This document shows, in pieces, positions 24,347-32,975 of a stretch of DNA of 33,074 nt. The DNA comes from Armatimonadetes bacterium CG2_30_59_28 (GTDB lineage Bacteria; Armatimonadota; Abditibacteriia; CG2-30-59-28). A model generated the notes under the pieces. It was not told the DNA's origin, searched no databases, and was given only the letters and a program-made list of their open reading frames with translations. The stretch is taken from NCBI GenBank assembly GCA_001872605.1, contig MNXM01000295.1, positions 1 through 33,074 on the forward strand, read 5' to 3'. Within the stretch, counting starts at the first letter, position 1, and every line of letters starts with the position of its first letter. A program made the translations under genes and the position numbers.

Positions 24347-24784
24347 CTACAGCTTGACGTCGATCACCGCTGAAACGCCGACGCCGTAAATCCGTTTCAG
24401 GTTTGTCATCTTCTCACTGTCGACGGGCACGAGGGCCTTCACGCGGAATTTGCGCCCGGAAAAGTCCCCCTCAATCTGGGCAACCGCACTCACTTTCCGG
24501 ACATCCTCCGGCGTGCCAATGACCTGCGCTGCGCCGAGATAGCTGCCTTTGCCGAGACTGATGATGGGAACGACTCGAGTGGTCTGATCATTTTTCACAT
24601 TGTTCTTCAGCATCAGCGTGTTGATGAAGTCGTTGAGTTGGTCGTCGAACTGCTTGATAAGAATCGCGATGCCGGCCCCTTTGAGGACACCGCCCAAGTC
24701 GATGGCGGCAGTCATGCGCCCCATCGAAAAAGTCAGACCCCCCACCAACAACACCGATAACACTCTCTTGCCCTGTCCGTTCAT
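24347..24784 (-). CDS. Exported protein of unknown function at end of the efflux operon
   Basis: This encodes 145 residues. The signal peptide is MNGQGKRVLSVLLVGG followed by TFSMGRMTAA. The mature part has an amphipathic helix (IAILIKQFDDQLNDFINTL) and an alternating-strand region (GKGSYLGAAQVIGTPEDVRK, VSAVAQIEGDFSGRKFRVKA). ATG 24784 has AGGAGG at the ideal distance; the frame extends 12 codons further but only into the upstream gene. It follows the hydrolase gene by 14 bases. No family is recognised. Its place in the operon suggests a periplasmic or outer-membrane accessory role. Confidence 0.6.
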   Translation of the reverse strand: MNGQGKRVLSVLLVGGLTFSMGRMTAAIDLGGVLKGAGIAILIKQFDDQLNDFINTLMLKNNVKNDQTTRVVPIISLGKGSYLGAAQVIGTPEDVRKVSAVAQIEGDFSGRKFRVKALVPVDSEKMTNLKRIYGVGVSAVIDVKL

Positions 24785-24798
24785 TACATGCCTCCTCG

Positions 24799-25755
24799 TC
24801 ATAGATTCTGTTTGATCCATGTCAGCACTTTTGGGAATACCTGCAATAGCGGTACGGCATGTCCCGCATCATACCAGTTAATATTCTTCGGCTGTCCCGC
24901 CGCGTCGTAGAGTTTGTTGTTGCATTCAACAGGCACAATGTTGTCCTGATTACCATTCTGCATCAGCAAAGGTCGAGGACTTACCCGCCCGATAAAGTTG
25001 ATGGGATCGACGGGATCCATCAGTTCAGCAATCTGTTCAGATTTGAGACCCGGGTGCAGTTCCCGTATCTTTTTCGCTGCGCCGATCTGACTTTTGAGCA
25101 GGAGGGATCCCCAGTCCCCCCCTGCCACGATCAATACCACGGCCTTAATCCGCTGATCGACGCCCGAGAGAACTCCTCCAAGTATTCCCCCGAGACTGAC
25201 GCCCACAAAGGCAATCCGTTTCGCGTCGATCTCAGGACGCGTCTCAAGGAAATCGATGGCGCGACGGCAGTCAACGATCGTCTGGATCATCGCGGCGCGG
25301 TTATCCAGCACGTCGGCGGAGAAAATGTCCTTCCCCGCGACGGCCCGGTCGCCGTGGTACTGCATGTCCGGCGCGAACACGGCAATCCCCGTTGCCAGGA
25401 ACGCGGCCGCAGGCAGCAAGGAATCGTCTTTTGACCCTCCATAGCCGTGCAGAAGAAGAATGCACGGATGGGGTCCGGGAGTCGCTTTGGGCAGGAACAG
25501 GTAAGCCGGGACATTCTCGCCATTCACGCTGTCATATCGTATGCCTTCGGCGGTGTGGTATCCGCGGTCGGACTTGCCACTGCTGACCACGTTCAGCGCC
25601 TGCGTCCTGTCGTACTGGTACAGTGTGAGGAACGACTGAACATCAACCGCCGCAGACGACGGACCCGGAGCGACTCCAAGTCCGAGGAGGACAACAAACA
25701 GTGAAGTGAGACGAGGGCTAATCCTCCACACGATTGTCACCGTCGCTTTCAGCAC
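24799..25755 (-). CDS. Exported alpha/beta hydrolase (dienelactone hydrolase / esterase type)
   Basis: This encodes about 318 residues. A signal-type helix (LTSLFVVLLGLGVAPGPSSA) is followed by an alpha/beta hydrolase domain with oxyanion-region LLHGYGGSKDD, nucleophile Ser187 in GVSLGG, Asp271 in NGNQDNIVP and His299 in DAGHAVP. All three triad residues are in the correct order. It probably cleaves an ester outside the cytoplasm, perhaps an acylated sugar or a xenobiotic. Several GTG starts (25755, 25740, 25731) are possible, all overlapping the end of the P-II-like gene; the first is listed. Co-transcription with an efflux pump suggests processing of something imported, exported or toxic, but this is inference. 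Confidence 0.82.
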   Translation of the reverse strand: MLKATVTIVWRISPRLTSLFVVLLGLGVAPGPSSAAVDVQSFLTLYQYDRTQALNVVSSGKSDRGYHTAEGIRYDSVNGENVPAYLFLPKATPGPHPCILLLHGYGGSKDDSLLPAAAFLATGIAVFAPDMQYHGDRAVAGKDIFSADVLDNRAAMIQTIVDCRRAIDFLETRPEIDAKRIAFVGVSLGGILGGVLSGVDQRIKAVVLIVAGGDWGSLLLKSQIGAAKKIRELHPGLKSEQIAELMDPVDPINFIGRVSPRPLLMQNGNQDNIVPVECNNKLYDAAGQPKNINWYDAGHAVPLLQVFPKVLTWIKQNL

Positions 25756-26071
25756 GCTCTTCGAGAAACTTCACCACTCCATGCACCTCCACCGGGACGG
25801 AGAACATCGCAATACCGGGGTTCTTGAGGAACTCTTTCTTCAATGTGGCAATCGCCCGTTCGAGTGGCTCGATTTGTTCAGCGGGTAAGACGATGAGAAC
25901 CACGTTGTTGGTTCCAGGAAAAACGGGCGTGCCGAGTTTCCAACCGGCTCCACCCGCGCCGTGCGCGCCAAAGATTTTGGTGAAACCGGTAATCTTCAGT
26001 TCATCGAACAGGCGATTGATATCATCATCGATGCCGCTGTTGTATGACAGAACAACCATTCTGTTCATCAT
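25718..26071 (-). CDS. P-II-like transporter-associated protein (PG0541 type)
   Basis: This encodes 117 residues. The pattern NRMVVLSYNSGIDDDINRLF, then FTKIFGAHGAGGAGWKLGTP, then NVVLIVLPAEQIEPLERAI is that of small ferredoxin-like, P-II-related proteins known to be encoded beside RND pumps (PG0541-type transporter-associated family). It probably binds a small ligand and adjusts the pump. ATG 26071 overlaps the stop of the RND gene (ATGATGA), so translation is coupled. No T-loop tyrosine of classical GlnB is visible. It is cytoplasmic, with no signal peptide. Confidence 0.8.
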   Translation of the reverse strand: MMNRMVVLSYNSGIDDDINRLFDELKITGFTKIFGAHGAGGAGWKLGTPVFPGTNNVVLIVLPAEQIEPLERAIATLKKEFLKNPGIAMFSVPVEVHGVVKFLEERAESDGDNRVED

Positions 26072-29000
26072 GCATTTCCTTTTCCGAAGATCCGCCGCAA
26101 GATGCGCCCGAACCAGTTCTGGAAATCATCGGCGACCGTGTAAAGACAGGGGATCACCAAGAGTGTCAGTATCGTCGAGACGATGAGTCCGCCCTGAACC
26201 GTAACCGCCAGCGGCGCGCGTTGCTCGGAACCCGGACCCAATTTCATCGATAGCGGCAGCAGTCCAACAATGATGGAAAGCGTAGTCATCAGAATTGGGC
26301 GAAGCCGCGTCGGCCCCGCCAGCTCGATCGCATCATTGCGCTCCATACCGCGAGCTCGGAGGGTGGTGGTGAAATCGATCAGCAGAATCGCGTTCTTCGT
26401 CACCAACCCCATCAGCATGATGACCCCGATGAAGGAGATGATGCTCAAAGTGCTCTTTGTGAGGACGAGGGCGAGAATGCCACCGACGAGGGCCATCGGC
26501 AGCGTGAACATGATGATCAACGGATTCAGAAATGACTCAAACAGAGCAGCCATGAGCAGGTATACAAGGATGATTGACAAGCCCAGAGCGGAGAACAGAT
26601 AGCGTGAATTTTCCTGCTGCGCCTCAATTTCTCCCCCCCAATGCAGTTTGACGTTCCCCATGGGGATATCTGCGATGGCCTTGTTGATCCCCAACTGCGC
26701 GTTCCCCGAGGGGAGTCCCGGCACCAGGTTGGCGCTGACGACTACCTGCCGTTCACGGTTCTTGCGCTCGATCTTCGTCGGGCCCGTGCCCAACTCCACC
26801 TTCGCCACATCCTTGAGAAAGAGAGGCCCATCGTCGGTCGAACCAACAATTAGATTCTCCACGTCTGACACATCATCCCGGTTGACCCTGGTCAACTGGA
26901 TGCGGAGATCAAACTCGTCGCCTCCCTCGCGGTACTTGTAGTTCGTATTGCCTTCGATGGAATCCCGAATGGACTGGGCGATTTCCATCACGCTCAGTCC
27001 CATGTCTGCGGCCTTGACACGATCAACGTGAACCTGCACCTCCGGCTTCCCGATCCTCCATGATATGTCGGGAGTAAAAACGCCCTTTACAGTTCGCACC
27101 TTGCGCACGATCTGAGCCGCTACCTGGTTCATTTCATCGATGTCCGGCCCGCGCAGCTCAATCTGAATCGGTGCGGCCGCCCCCATGAACCCACGCACCG
27201 TGAAGACCTTGACATCGGCGCCGGGAACATCGGCGAGGCTCTTCCTGAATTCCCCGGCCAAGTCCTGGTCGCTCTTGGTCCGCTTGTGCGACTTGGCGCG
27301 CGCTCGCAGCGGACGCAGGGCCCGATCCAGCAAGCGTTCCTTGTCAATCAGGACGACGTCGACCATCCCGTAGTTGGGTCCCTGTTCACCAAAGCCTCGG
27401 CCGCCCCCACTGACACGACCGGCGGTGCCCACCACGCTCTTCACTTCCTGATAGGCCCTGGCAATTGATTCGACGTTCTCCACAATCTCGTTCGTCCGCC
27501 GGAGCGAGGTCCCTGCAGGTGTTTCCACGATGACGGCCATTTGCCCCTGGTCCAGCGCCGGAACGAACTGGAAACCCAGTCGCGGCAGAAACAGGAACAC
27601 CACCAATATTAGGGAAGCGAATCCTGAACTGATAACCAATCCCCTGTGCTGCAAAGCCCGGTGTAGAAGTCGCCGGTAGTGCTCATCCATGCCAGAATAG
27701 AGACGGTCAAGGGCCGCAAGGAAACGAGGCTTCTTCTCCATCACCTCACCACGTCGATAGAACAGGGAGGCCAGCATGGGAGTGAGGGTAAACGACACAA
27801 ACAGCGAAAAGAGGGTCGCCATGGCCACCGTCAGCCCAAACTCGCGGAAGAACCGTCCCACAATGCCCCCCATGAACGCCACCGGGACGAAGACTACAAT
27901 ATCCGTCATTGTAATCGTCACTGCGGCCAGCCCGATCTCCGTGCGGCCGTTGAAGGCCGCTTCCTTCGGGTTCTCTCCATCGTGGAGGTGACGGTGAATA
28001 TTCTCCAGAACCACGATGGCATCGTCCACGAGAATGCCGATGACCAGCGCCAGACCCAGCATGGTCATCTGGTTCAGAGTGAAGCTCAGGAAGTACATCG
28101 GGATGAAGACCGCAAGAAGACACGTGGGGATCGCGAGCGACACAATCAGGGTTCCGCGCAGACTGTGCAGGAAAAGAAACACAACCAGAACGACGAGCAT
28201 AATGTCCACAATGAGGTGGGTGCGCACCTCGTCGAGGTTTTCAACGACTTTTTCCGACTGATCGGAAGCGAAGGTGAACTGGAAACTACCTCTTAGTTCC
28301 TTCTCCAGTGTGTGCGCAGCCTCCCGAATTCCTTCCGCCACGGCCACCGTATTGGCGTCGGCGTTCTTCTGAACGGTGACAGTGACCCCTTCACGACCAT
28401 CCACCCGCGTAATCTCTTCACGCTCTGCGGTGGTGTCGCTAACGGTTGCGATGTCACCCAGTGTCAGGTTGATGTCAGGCCGTCCCCCGTGGCCGGGCAG
28501 GTGCAGTCGGGCGTTCCTGATTTCATCGATACTCTTGAACTCGCCCACGACTCGGACGGCATACTCGTGCGACATCTCCCGAACGGCTCCGCCGGGGAGG
28601 TCCAGGTTCTGCGCGCCGATGGTCCGAGCCACCTCACTGATGGTCAGCCCAAGGGCATTGAGTCGACCTCGATCCACCTGCACCTGAATCTCCCGGTCTT
28701 CACCACCGACGACCGCAATCGAGGCAACGCCGGGGACGCGCTGAAATGCGTCGCGAATCTGGTTCTCGGTCACATGCTTGGTGTCTCGGGCTGAAAGGGC
28801 GCTGGAGACACCAATCAGCATGATCGGCATGGCGCTGATGTCGAACTTGCTGACGACCGGCCGTTCCGCGTCCGCGGGGAGTTTCTCGACCACCTCATCG
28901 ATCTTCGCCCGCACATCAGATAGTGCGATGTCCAGATCCGCCCCTAACTCGAACTCGATGCTGACAATGGATACACCGTCCCGGGAAACTGATGAGACGT

Positions 29001-29235
29001 TCTTCACCAGGTTAACGGAACTGACCACGGTCTCAATCGGGTCGGAAACGAGGGACTCAATCTCCTCAGGGCCCGCTCCGGGGTAGACGACGCTGACGCT
29101 CACCCACGGGATGTCAATCTTGGGGTTCAGCTCAACCAACATACCGCCGACTGAACGCAGTCCCAAGACGAGGATCGTCAAAAAAATCACGACGCAGGTT
29201 ACAGGACGCTCGATAGCAACTTTGGTGAGCCACAT
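26068..29235 (-). CDS. RND efflux pump inner-membrane permease (AcrB/HAE1 type)
   Basis: This encodes 1055 residues, the usual length. The twelve-helix layout is seen: helix 1 (VTCVVIFLTILVLGLRSVGG), large periplasmic loop, helices 2-6 with the proton-relay aspartates in GILVDDAIVVLENIHRHL, the second loop, and helices 8-12 (LSIILVYLLMAALFESFLNP, VIMLMGLVTKNAILLIDF, LRPILMTTLSIIVGLLPL). It uses the proton gradient to expel hydrophobic compounds or another substrate through the TolC partner. ATG 29235 matches the family start (MWLTKVAIERPV) and has GGAG upstream; a TTG five codons earlier is less likely. It is flanked by genes for the fusion protein and a P-II-like protein. The substrate is unknown. 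Confidence 0.95.
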   Translation of the reverse strand: MWLTKVAIERPVTCVVIFLTILVLGLRSVGGMLVELNPKIDIPWVSVSVVYPGAGPEEIESLVSDPIETVVSSVNLVKNVSSVSRDGVSIVSIEFELGADLDIALSDVRAKIDEVVEKLPADAERPVVSKFDISAMPIMLIGVSSALSARDTKHVTENQIRDAFQRVPGVASIAVVGGEDREIQVQVDRGRLNALGLTISEVARTIGAQNLDLPGGAVREMSHEYAVRVVGEFKSIDEIRNARLHLPGHGGRPDINLTLGDIATVSDTTAEREEITRVDGREGVTVTVQKNADANTVAVAEGIREAAHTLEKELRGSFQFTFASDQSEKVVENLDEVRTHLIVDIMLVVLVVFLFLHSLRGTLIVSLAIPTCLLAVFIPMYFLSFTLNQMTMLGLALVIGILVDDAIVVLENIHRHLHDGENPKEAAFNGRTEIGLAAVTITMTDIVVFVPVAFMGGIVGRFFREFGLTVAMATLFSLFVSFTLTPMLASLFYRRGEVMEKKPRFLAALDRLYSGMDEHYRRLLHRALQHRGLVISSGFASLILVVFLFLPRLGFQFVPALDQGQMAVIVETPAGTSLRRTNEIVENVESIARAYQEVKSVVGTAGRVSGGGRGFGEQGPNYGMVDVVLIDKERLLDRALRPLRARAKSHKRTKSDQDLAGEFRKSLADVPGADVKVFTVRGFMGAAAPIQIELRGPDIDEMNQVAAQIVRKVRTVKGVFTPDISWRIGKPEVQVHVDRVKAADMGLSVMEIAQSIRDSIEGNTNYKYREGGDEFDLRIQLTRVNRDDVSDVENLIVGSTDDGPLFLKDVAKVELGTGPTKIERKNRERQVVVSANLVPGLPSGNAQLGINKAIADIPMGNVKLHWGGEIEAQQENSRYLFSALGLSIILVYLLMAALFESFLNPLIIMFTLPMALVGGILALVLTKSTLSIISFIGVIMLMGLVTKNAILLIDFTTTLRARGMERNDAIELAGPTRLRPILMTTLSIIVGLLPLSMKLGPGSEQRAPLAVTVQGGLIVSTILTLLVIPCLYTVADDFQNWFGRILRRIFGKGNA

Positions 29236-29296
29236 GCACGGATACTCCAACCGTCACAAAAATGTCGAGAGAAGAAATGGTTTGGCGACGGAAGCG

Positions 29297-30949
29297 TTAA
29301 CGGAGCGCCGCCTTGGCGTCTCGTTTTTCGATAACTTTGACTTTCGCCTTGTCTTGCAGCGCGTCTGCGCCACTAACAACTACGGCGTCGCCCACTTCCA
29401 CACCCGATATGACCTGCATGGTATCGCCGTCACCAAATCCGGTCTCCACCGTTCGCTGATGCGCAATACCCTCTCGTACGATAAACACAACCTTCAGGTT
29501 GTCCCGAAGAAAGATGGCCGACTTGGGCACACTCATCGCATCCGCTTCCGTTGACAGCAATATCTTCCCGCGGGCAAACGAGTTGGGCTTTGCCGCTGCT
29601 CCGTAGCTGGAGGTCGGAATGGATACACGAATCCTGAAGCTCCGGCTCTCCTGGCTTGCGACAGGAATGATACTGCGAACCTGCCCGCGAAATTGTTGGT
29701 TTTCTGCGGAGTCGATGGTAACACTAACCGGCATACCCGCTTCCACCTCGCCAACACTTACTTCCGGCACCAGCGCCTCAAAGTACGCGGTGTCAACGGA
29801 CACCACTGTCATCAGCGGCACTCCCGGAGTCACCATCTCCCCCACGTTGACTGACCGGGACACGATTACCCCTTTCACGGGACTGACTATCCGCGTATTC
29901 CCCAGTTGCTCCCGCGACAGAGTCAGGGCGGCTTCCGCCTGCTGAACGGCCGCGTCGGCGCCGTGGATCTCCTCCTTCAGGACCTTTACATCCGCGCGAC
30001 CGGAAACAGCATTTTGCAGCTCCGCTTCCGCCTGCCGAACCTGTGTCTTGGTCGCGTCAATGTCTTCCTGGCGAATCTTGGTGGACTTCTCATTGGACTT
30101 GGCCTGACGCAGCATTTCCTCAGCGCGGTGAACGTCTTCCTCCGCCAGACGCACCTCCTGAGCGCGTGCTCCTTCATGGACAAGGCTGGACTGCTCCTGA
30201 GCGAGGCGGTGTTGCGCTTCCGCCACCTTCAACTGACGCTCGGCCTCATCCAGCATCTCCCGAGAAACCGCCCCACTCTCGAAGAGCTGCTTCCGACGGG
30301 CGTGATACGACTTCGCATTCTCGTAGTTTGCCTTCGCCTGCGCCACCATCAGGTCGCTCTGTAACTTCTCCTGTCTGCGGGCCCCCTCCCGAGTCAATGA
30401 GAGCCTCTCCTTCGCCGCGGCCAGCGCGGCTTCCGCATCCTTGGACTGTGCGCGTGTCTGCGTTTCCGTAATCTGCGCCTGAGTCTCCATTTGGGAAACG
30501 CGAACCTTCGCCCCATCCAGGCTTGCCCGCGCCTGAGCGATGCGGGTGTTGGTGCCAGTGAAGCGCATGTCTTCAGAGGCGCGCAGTTGAGCTTTCCTTG
30601 CCCGGGCAGACTTGAGGTTTGCCTCTGCGGCGCGCACTTGGGCGAGCAACTCTCCGCGATCCAGTTGAATGAGGAGCTGCCCTCGGCTAACACGTTCTCC
30701 TTCCCTGCCTCCGACCCTGGCCGCCTTGCCGAATATCTTGGACGCGATGGCCACGTCCTCATCCACGCGGATAGAGCCGGTAACGTCCAACGTGCGGTCT
30801 AATCGCCCTGCTTCCACGGGCTGCACCTTCACCGGCAAGGGGGAATCGGCGGCGGGCGGGGATTCATCTCGTCCTCTCTCCCGTGACTTGCCTTTCATGA
30901 TGACGAGGGCGACGACCAGCAATGGGATGATCCAAACAAACTTTTTCAT
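29297..30949 (-). CDS. RND membrane-fusion (periplasmic adaptor) protein with long coiled coil
   Basis: This encodes about 550 residues, clearly longer than typical RND adaptors (350-420). The N-terminal anchor is MKKFVWIIPLLVVALVIMKG, followed by a lipoyl half-motif (GGREGERVSRGQLLIQLDRG). A very long alpha-helical hairpin (about 90-330, rich in Ala, Glu, Gln, Arg) follows, then the second lipoyl half (NTRIVSPVKGVIVSRSVNVG) and beta-barrel and membrane-proximal domains (ILLSTEADAMSVPKSAIFLR). It bridges the pump and the TolC-like channel across the periplasm. ATG 30949 is chosen because the anchor starts there; the longer open frame runs into the TolC gene. The extended hairpin suggests an unusually long reach to the outer-membrane channel. 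Confidence 0.92.
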   Translation of the reverse strand: MKKFVWIIPLLVVALVIMKGKSRERGRDESPPAADSPLPVKVQPVEAGRLDRTLDVTGSIRVDEDVAIASKIFGKAARVGGREGERVSRGQLLIQLDRGELLAQVRAAEANLKSARARKAQLRASEDMRFTGTNTRIAQARASLDGAKVRVSQMETQAQITETQTRAQSKDAEAALAAAKERLSLTREGARRQEKLQSDLMVAQAKANYENAKSYHARRKQLFESGAVSREMLDEAERQLKVAEAQHRLAQEQSSLVHEGARAQEVRLAEEDVHRAEEMLRQAKSNEKSTKIRQEDIDATKTQVRQAEAELQNAVSGRADVKVLKEEIHGADAAVQQAEAALTLSREQLGNTRIVSPVKGVIVSRSVNVGEMVTPGVPLMTVVSVDTAYFEALVPEVSVGEVEAGMPVSVTIDSAENQQFRGQVRSIIPVASQESRSFRIRVSIPTSSYGAAAKPNSFARGKILLSTEADAMSVPKSAIFLRDNLKVVFIVREGIAHQRTVETGFGDGDTMQVISGVEVGDAVVVSGADALQDKAKVKVIEKRDAKAALR

Positions 30950-30995
30950 CGCGAATGGTTCCTTGTCGATATGGGTTGCCATATTCACCGATTTG

Positions 30996-32369
30996 CTACC
31001 GTTCGATGCGAACCACAGAGTCCGACACCAACGCGTTCCCAACGGCATTTTCCCAGACAGCGTATGCTGCATGGTAGTCGTAGAGCGCCTGGGTGTAGCT
31101 CACACGCGCCCGGGTGAGGGCCACCCGCGCGTCGGTCGCCTCCAACTGAGTTCCAATACCCTCCTGATACCGGAGGTCCGCGATGCGCAGACTCTCCTCC
31201 GCCGCAGCGACCGACTTCTTGGTCGTCTCTATCCGTTTCACCGCTTCCCGGGTATTCAGCAACGTCTGCTGGACCTCCAGCGCGACAGCCTGCCGAACCT
31301 GTTCGCCCATGCTCCTATTCTGGGCAACAATCTCCCTGGACTCCCGTACGCGCGACTTGGCAAGACCGCGATCGAACACCGGCAGCATTAGCGACAGAGC
31401 CACATTCCAAAAGTAGTCTTCGCTAAAGCCCGTCGCTGTCTGACGGTGGTATTGGGCACCGAGGGTTACCGCAGGACGACGCCCTGCCTTCTCGATCGTC
31501 ACGCTTTCCTTCGCGATAGTTACACTTTTCTCGGCTACTCGAAGTTCGGGACGCTGTTGCATTGCGAGATCAAGACTCTCCTCCAGACTGGGGGTCCGCA
31601 ACCCACTCGCATCCACCGCCTCCAGCGCAACGGGGGAGTCAACCGGTCGGCCCAGAGCGCTGTTGAACGATGCCCCCGCCAGGGAAATGGCGTTGTCGGC
31701 CTGCACCAGAAATTCTTCGGCTTGAGCGACCTCCACCTCGGACCGCAGCACGTCAAACTTGGGTACCGTTCCCGCGTCGAAGTGCGCGTTGGCCACGCGC
31801 AGATGCTCACGGGCCAACTCCAAGGCTTCCGCAACAACCACGCGCAACGCTTCGGCGCGCAGCACGGAGAAGTAGGCCACCTTGCTTCTCAAGACCACGT
31901 CTTGCCGCACGTCCTCGAGCGTATCGGCCGCAACCCCCGCTCCCAGGCGGGCGGCGCGTCTCGATGCCGGAATGCTGTCTCCCGCGTACAATGTTTGGCT
32001 GAGCTGGAGAATGTAGTCGTTACGAGAGTCGGGCACGATGGTGGTCGATGTTCCCAGCCCGGTGGGAAAGCTAATGGTAGGTCCCTGCAGAGTATGCGAA
32101 GCGATGATGTCAATATCGGGTCCGAACTGCGCCTTTGCCTGTGGTATTCGTTCCTGCGCCGCCCTTCTGCCTCTCTCCGCTGTCTCCACGCCCGGGTTGT
32201 TTTCCAAAGCAATCCGGATGCTCTCGTCGAGCGTTAGGCGCGTCCCGCCCCCCTCGGACTGTGAGAAGCAGAGCCCTGGCTTCACCAACACCAACGCGCT
32301 CACCACCAACAGCATCCGTCTCCACTCCTGCGCCCGACGAAACATTGATGAGTTGTCCCTTTGAATCAT
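30996..32369 (-). CDS. TolC-like outer-membrane efflux channel
   Basis: This encodes about 457 residues. A signal peptide (LLVVSALVLVKPGLCFSQ) is followed by two outer-membrane-efflux-protein repeats: LTLDESIRIALENNPGVETA opens the first, and SLEESLDLAMQQRPELRVAE opens the second. Long helices alternate with strands such as DYILQLSQTLYAGD and NVALSLMLPVFDRG. It forms the trimeric channel tunnel of the pump. ATG 32369 has GGAG seven bases upstream; the frame extends further but only into the AbrB gene. It follows the regulator by 37 bases and precedes the adaptor gene by 46. Confidence 0.92.
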   Translation of the reverse strand: MIQRDNSSMFRRAQEWRRMLLVVSALVLVKPGLCFSQSEGGGTRLTLDESIRIALENNPGVETAERGRRAAQERIPQAKAQFGPDIDIIASHTLQGPTISFPTGLGTSTTIVPDSRNDYILQLSQTLYAGDSIPASRRAARLGAGVAADTLEDVRQDVVLRSKVAYFSVLRAEALRVVVAEALELAREHLRVANAHFDAGTVPKFDVLRSEVEVAQAEEFLVQADNAISLAGASFNSALGRPVDSPVALEAVDASGLRTPSLEESLDLAMQQRPELRVAEKSVTIAKESVTIEKAGRRPAVTLGAQYHRQTATGFSEDYFWNVALSLMLPVFDRGLAKSRVRESREIVAQNRSMGEQVRQAVALEVQQTLLNTREAVKRIETTKKSVAAAEESLRIADLRYQEGIGTQLEATDARVALTRARVSYTQALYDYHAAYAVWENAVGNALVSDSVVRIER

Positions 32370-32406
32370 AGAGCCACTCCTGCTGCCACGAAATCTGACG
32401 GCCAAG

Positions 32407-32673
32407 CTACTTCCGCTTCTCGCCTTTGTTGAGCTGCTCCTGAATATGAGCCAGCCCCTCAACCATATCCCGCATCAAACTTTCCATTTGGCCTACAGGA
32501 AACATCATGAACCCCTCTTTAAAGGGGTGCTCAAACACCAGCAGCTTGTCTCCCTTGCCAATCCTGCACTTTTTCCTGACTTCTGCGGGAATGACCACTT
32601 GACCCCGTGCGCCAACCGTCGCCATGCCGCAGAACATGTCGCCGAACGACCTGGTTGCTTCGTTCGTTGCCAT
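32407..32673 (-). CDS. AbrB-family transcriptional regulator
   Basis: This encodes 88 residues. The swapped-hairpin DNA-binding domain is at about 17-62: MATVGARGQVVIPAEVRKKC, then IGKGDKLLVFEHPFKEGFMM. A short helical tail (MESLMRDMVEGLAHIQEQLN) probably dimerises. The open frame extends to 32829, but ATG 32673 has GGAGG eight bases upstream and matches the protein start. It is the first gene of the efflux operon, and a palindrome in its own promoter suggests self-control. Antitoxin-type AbrB genes are normally next to a PIN or MazF toxin, which is absent here, so a true regulator is likelier. Confidence 0.85.
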   Translation of the reverse strand: MATNEATRSFGDMFCGMATVGARGQVVIPAEVRKKCRIGKGDKLLVFEHPFKEGFMMFPVGQMESLMRDMVEGLAHIQEQLNKGEKRK

Positions 32674-32716
32674 TCTCATTGCCTCCCGCCCATTACAGGT
32701 AGCGGAGTTATCCGAA

Positions 32717-32731
32717 ATGTATGAAATACAT
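32717..32731. promoter_or_regulatory. Perfect 15-bp palindrome, probable operator of the efflux operon
   Basis: ATGTATGAAATACAT (6-3-6 inverted repeat) lies just downstream of the predicted -10 box and about 45 bases before the AbrB start codon. A second perfect palindrome, ATCCGGAT (32747-32754), lies in the promoter spacer. Binding by the AbrB-type protein is inferred. Confidence 0.5.
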
Positions 32732-32736
32732 GACAA

Positions 32737-32766
32737 AGGGTAACCTATCCGGATGGAAGTTGTCAA
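32737..32766 (-). promoter_or_regulatory. Predicted promoter of the AbrB-efflux operon
   Basis: On the minus strand TTGACA (32766-32761) is perfect; an 18-base spacer leads to TACCCT (32742-32737), a weak -10. A weak -10 with palindromes in and beside it fits a regulated promoter. Confidence 0.45.
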
Positions 32767-32828
32767 CGAGGCCGTCAAGCCTGGAAACGAGTGTGCCCCT
32801 CGGGCATCCTTTCGTAAATTCTTTGACA

Positions 32829-32975
32829 TTAGACGCCGGATCGCTTCAGCGTCCGGTAGCTCACACAGGCAGCTACACGATGGAGGCTACCCTCCTTTTC
32901 TCCCCTTCGATACTCCGTACTCCTGTACTCGTAGCCCCGAATTCCAAAGCCGTGATACAATAGCGACGTAGACAT
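32829..32975 (-). pseudogene. ISL3-type transposase N-terminal remnant
   Basis: ATG 32975, with GGAG seven bases upstream, opens a 48-codon frame beginning MSTSLLYHGFGIRGYEYRST. This is very close to the conserved start of ISL3-family transposases (MSTSLLYH-GFG-x-RGY). Only the first 25 residues fit well; CVSYRTLKRSG is a blurred copy of the following zinc-finger segment, and the frame then stops. The rest of the transposase (about 400 residues) is missing, replaced by the promoter region of the efflux operon. The DNA contains two hairpins (32836-32856; 32856-32876). No terminal repeat was identified. Confidence 0.6.

Noticed and set aside
27679-28296. 205-codon plus-strand frame very rich in His, Arg and Asp
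   Set aside because: Antisense to the RND pump gene; the composition is what one expects from reading membrane-protein codons backwards.
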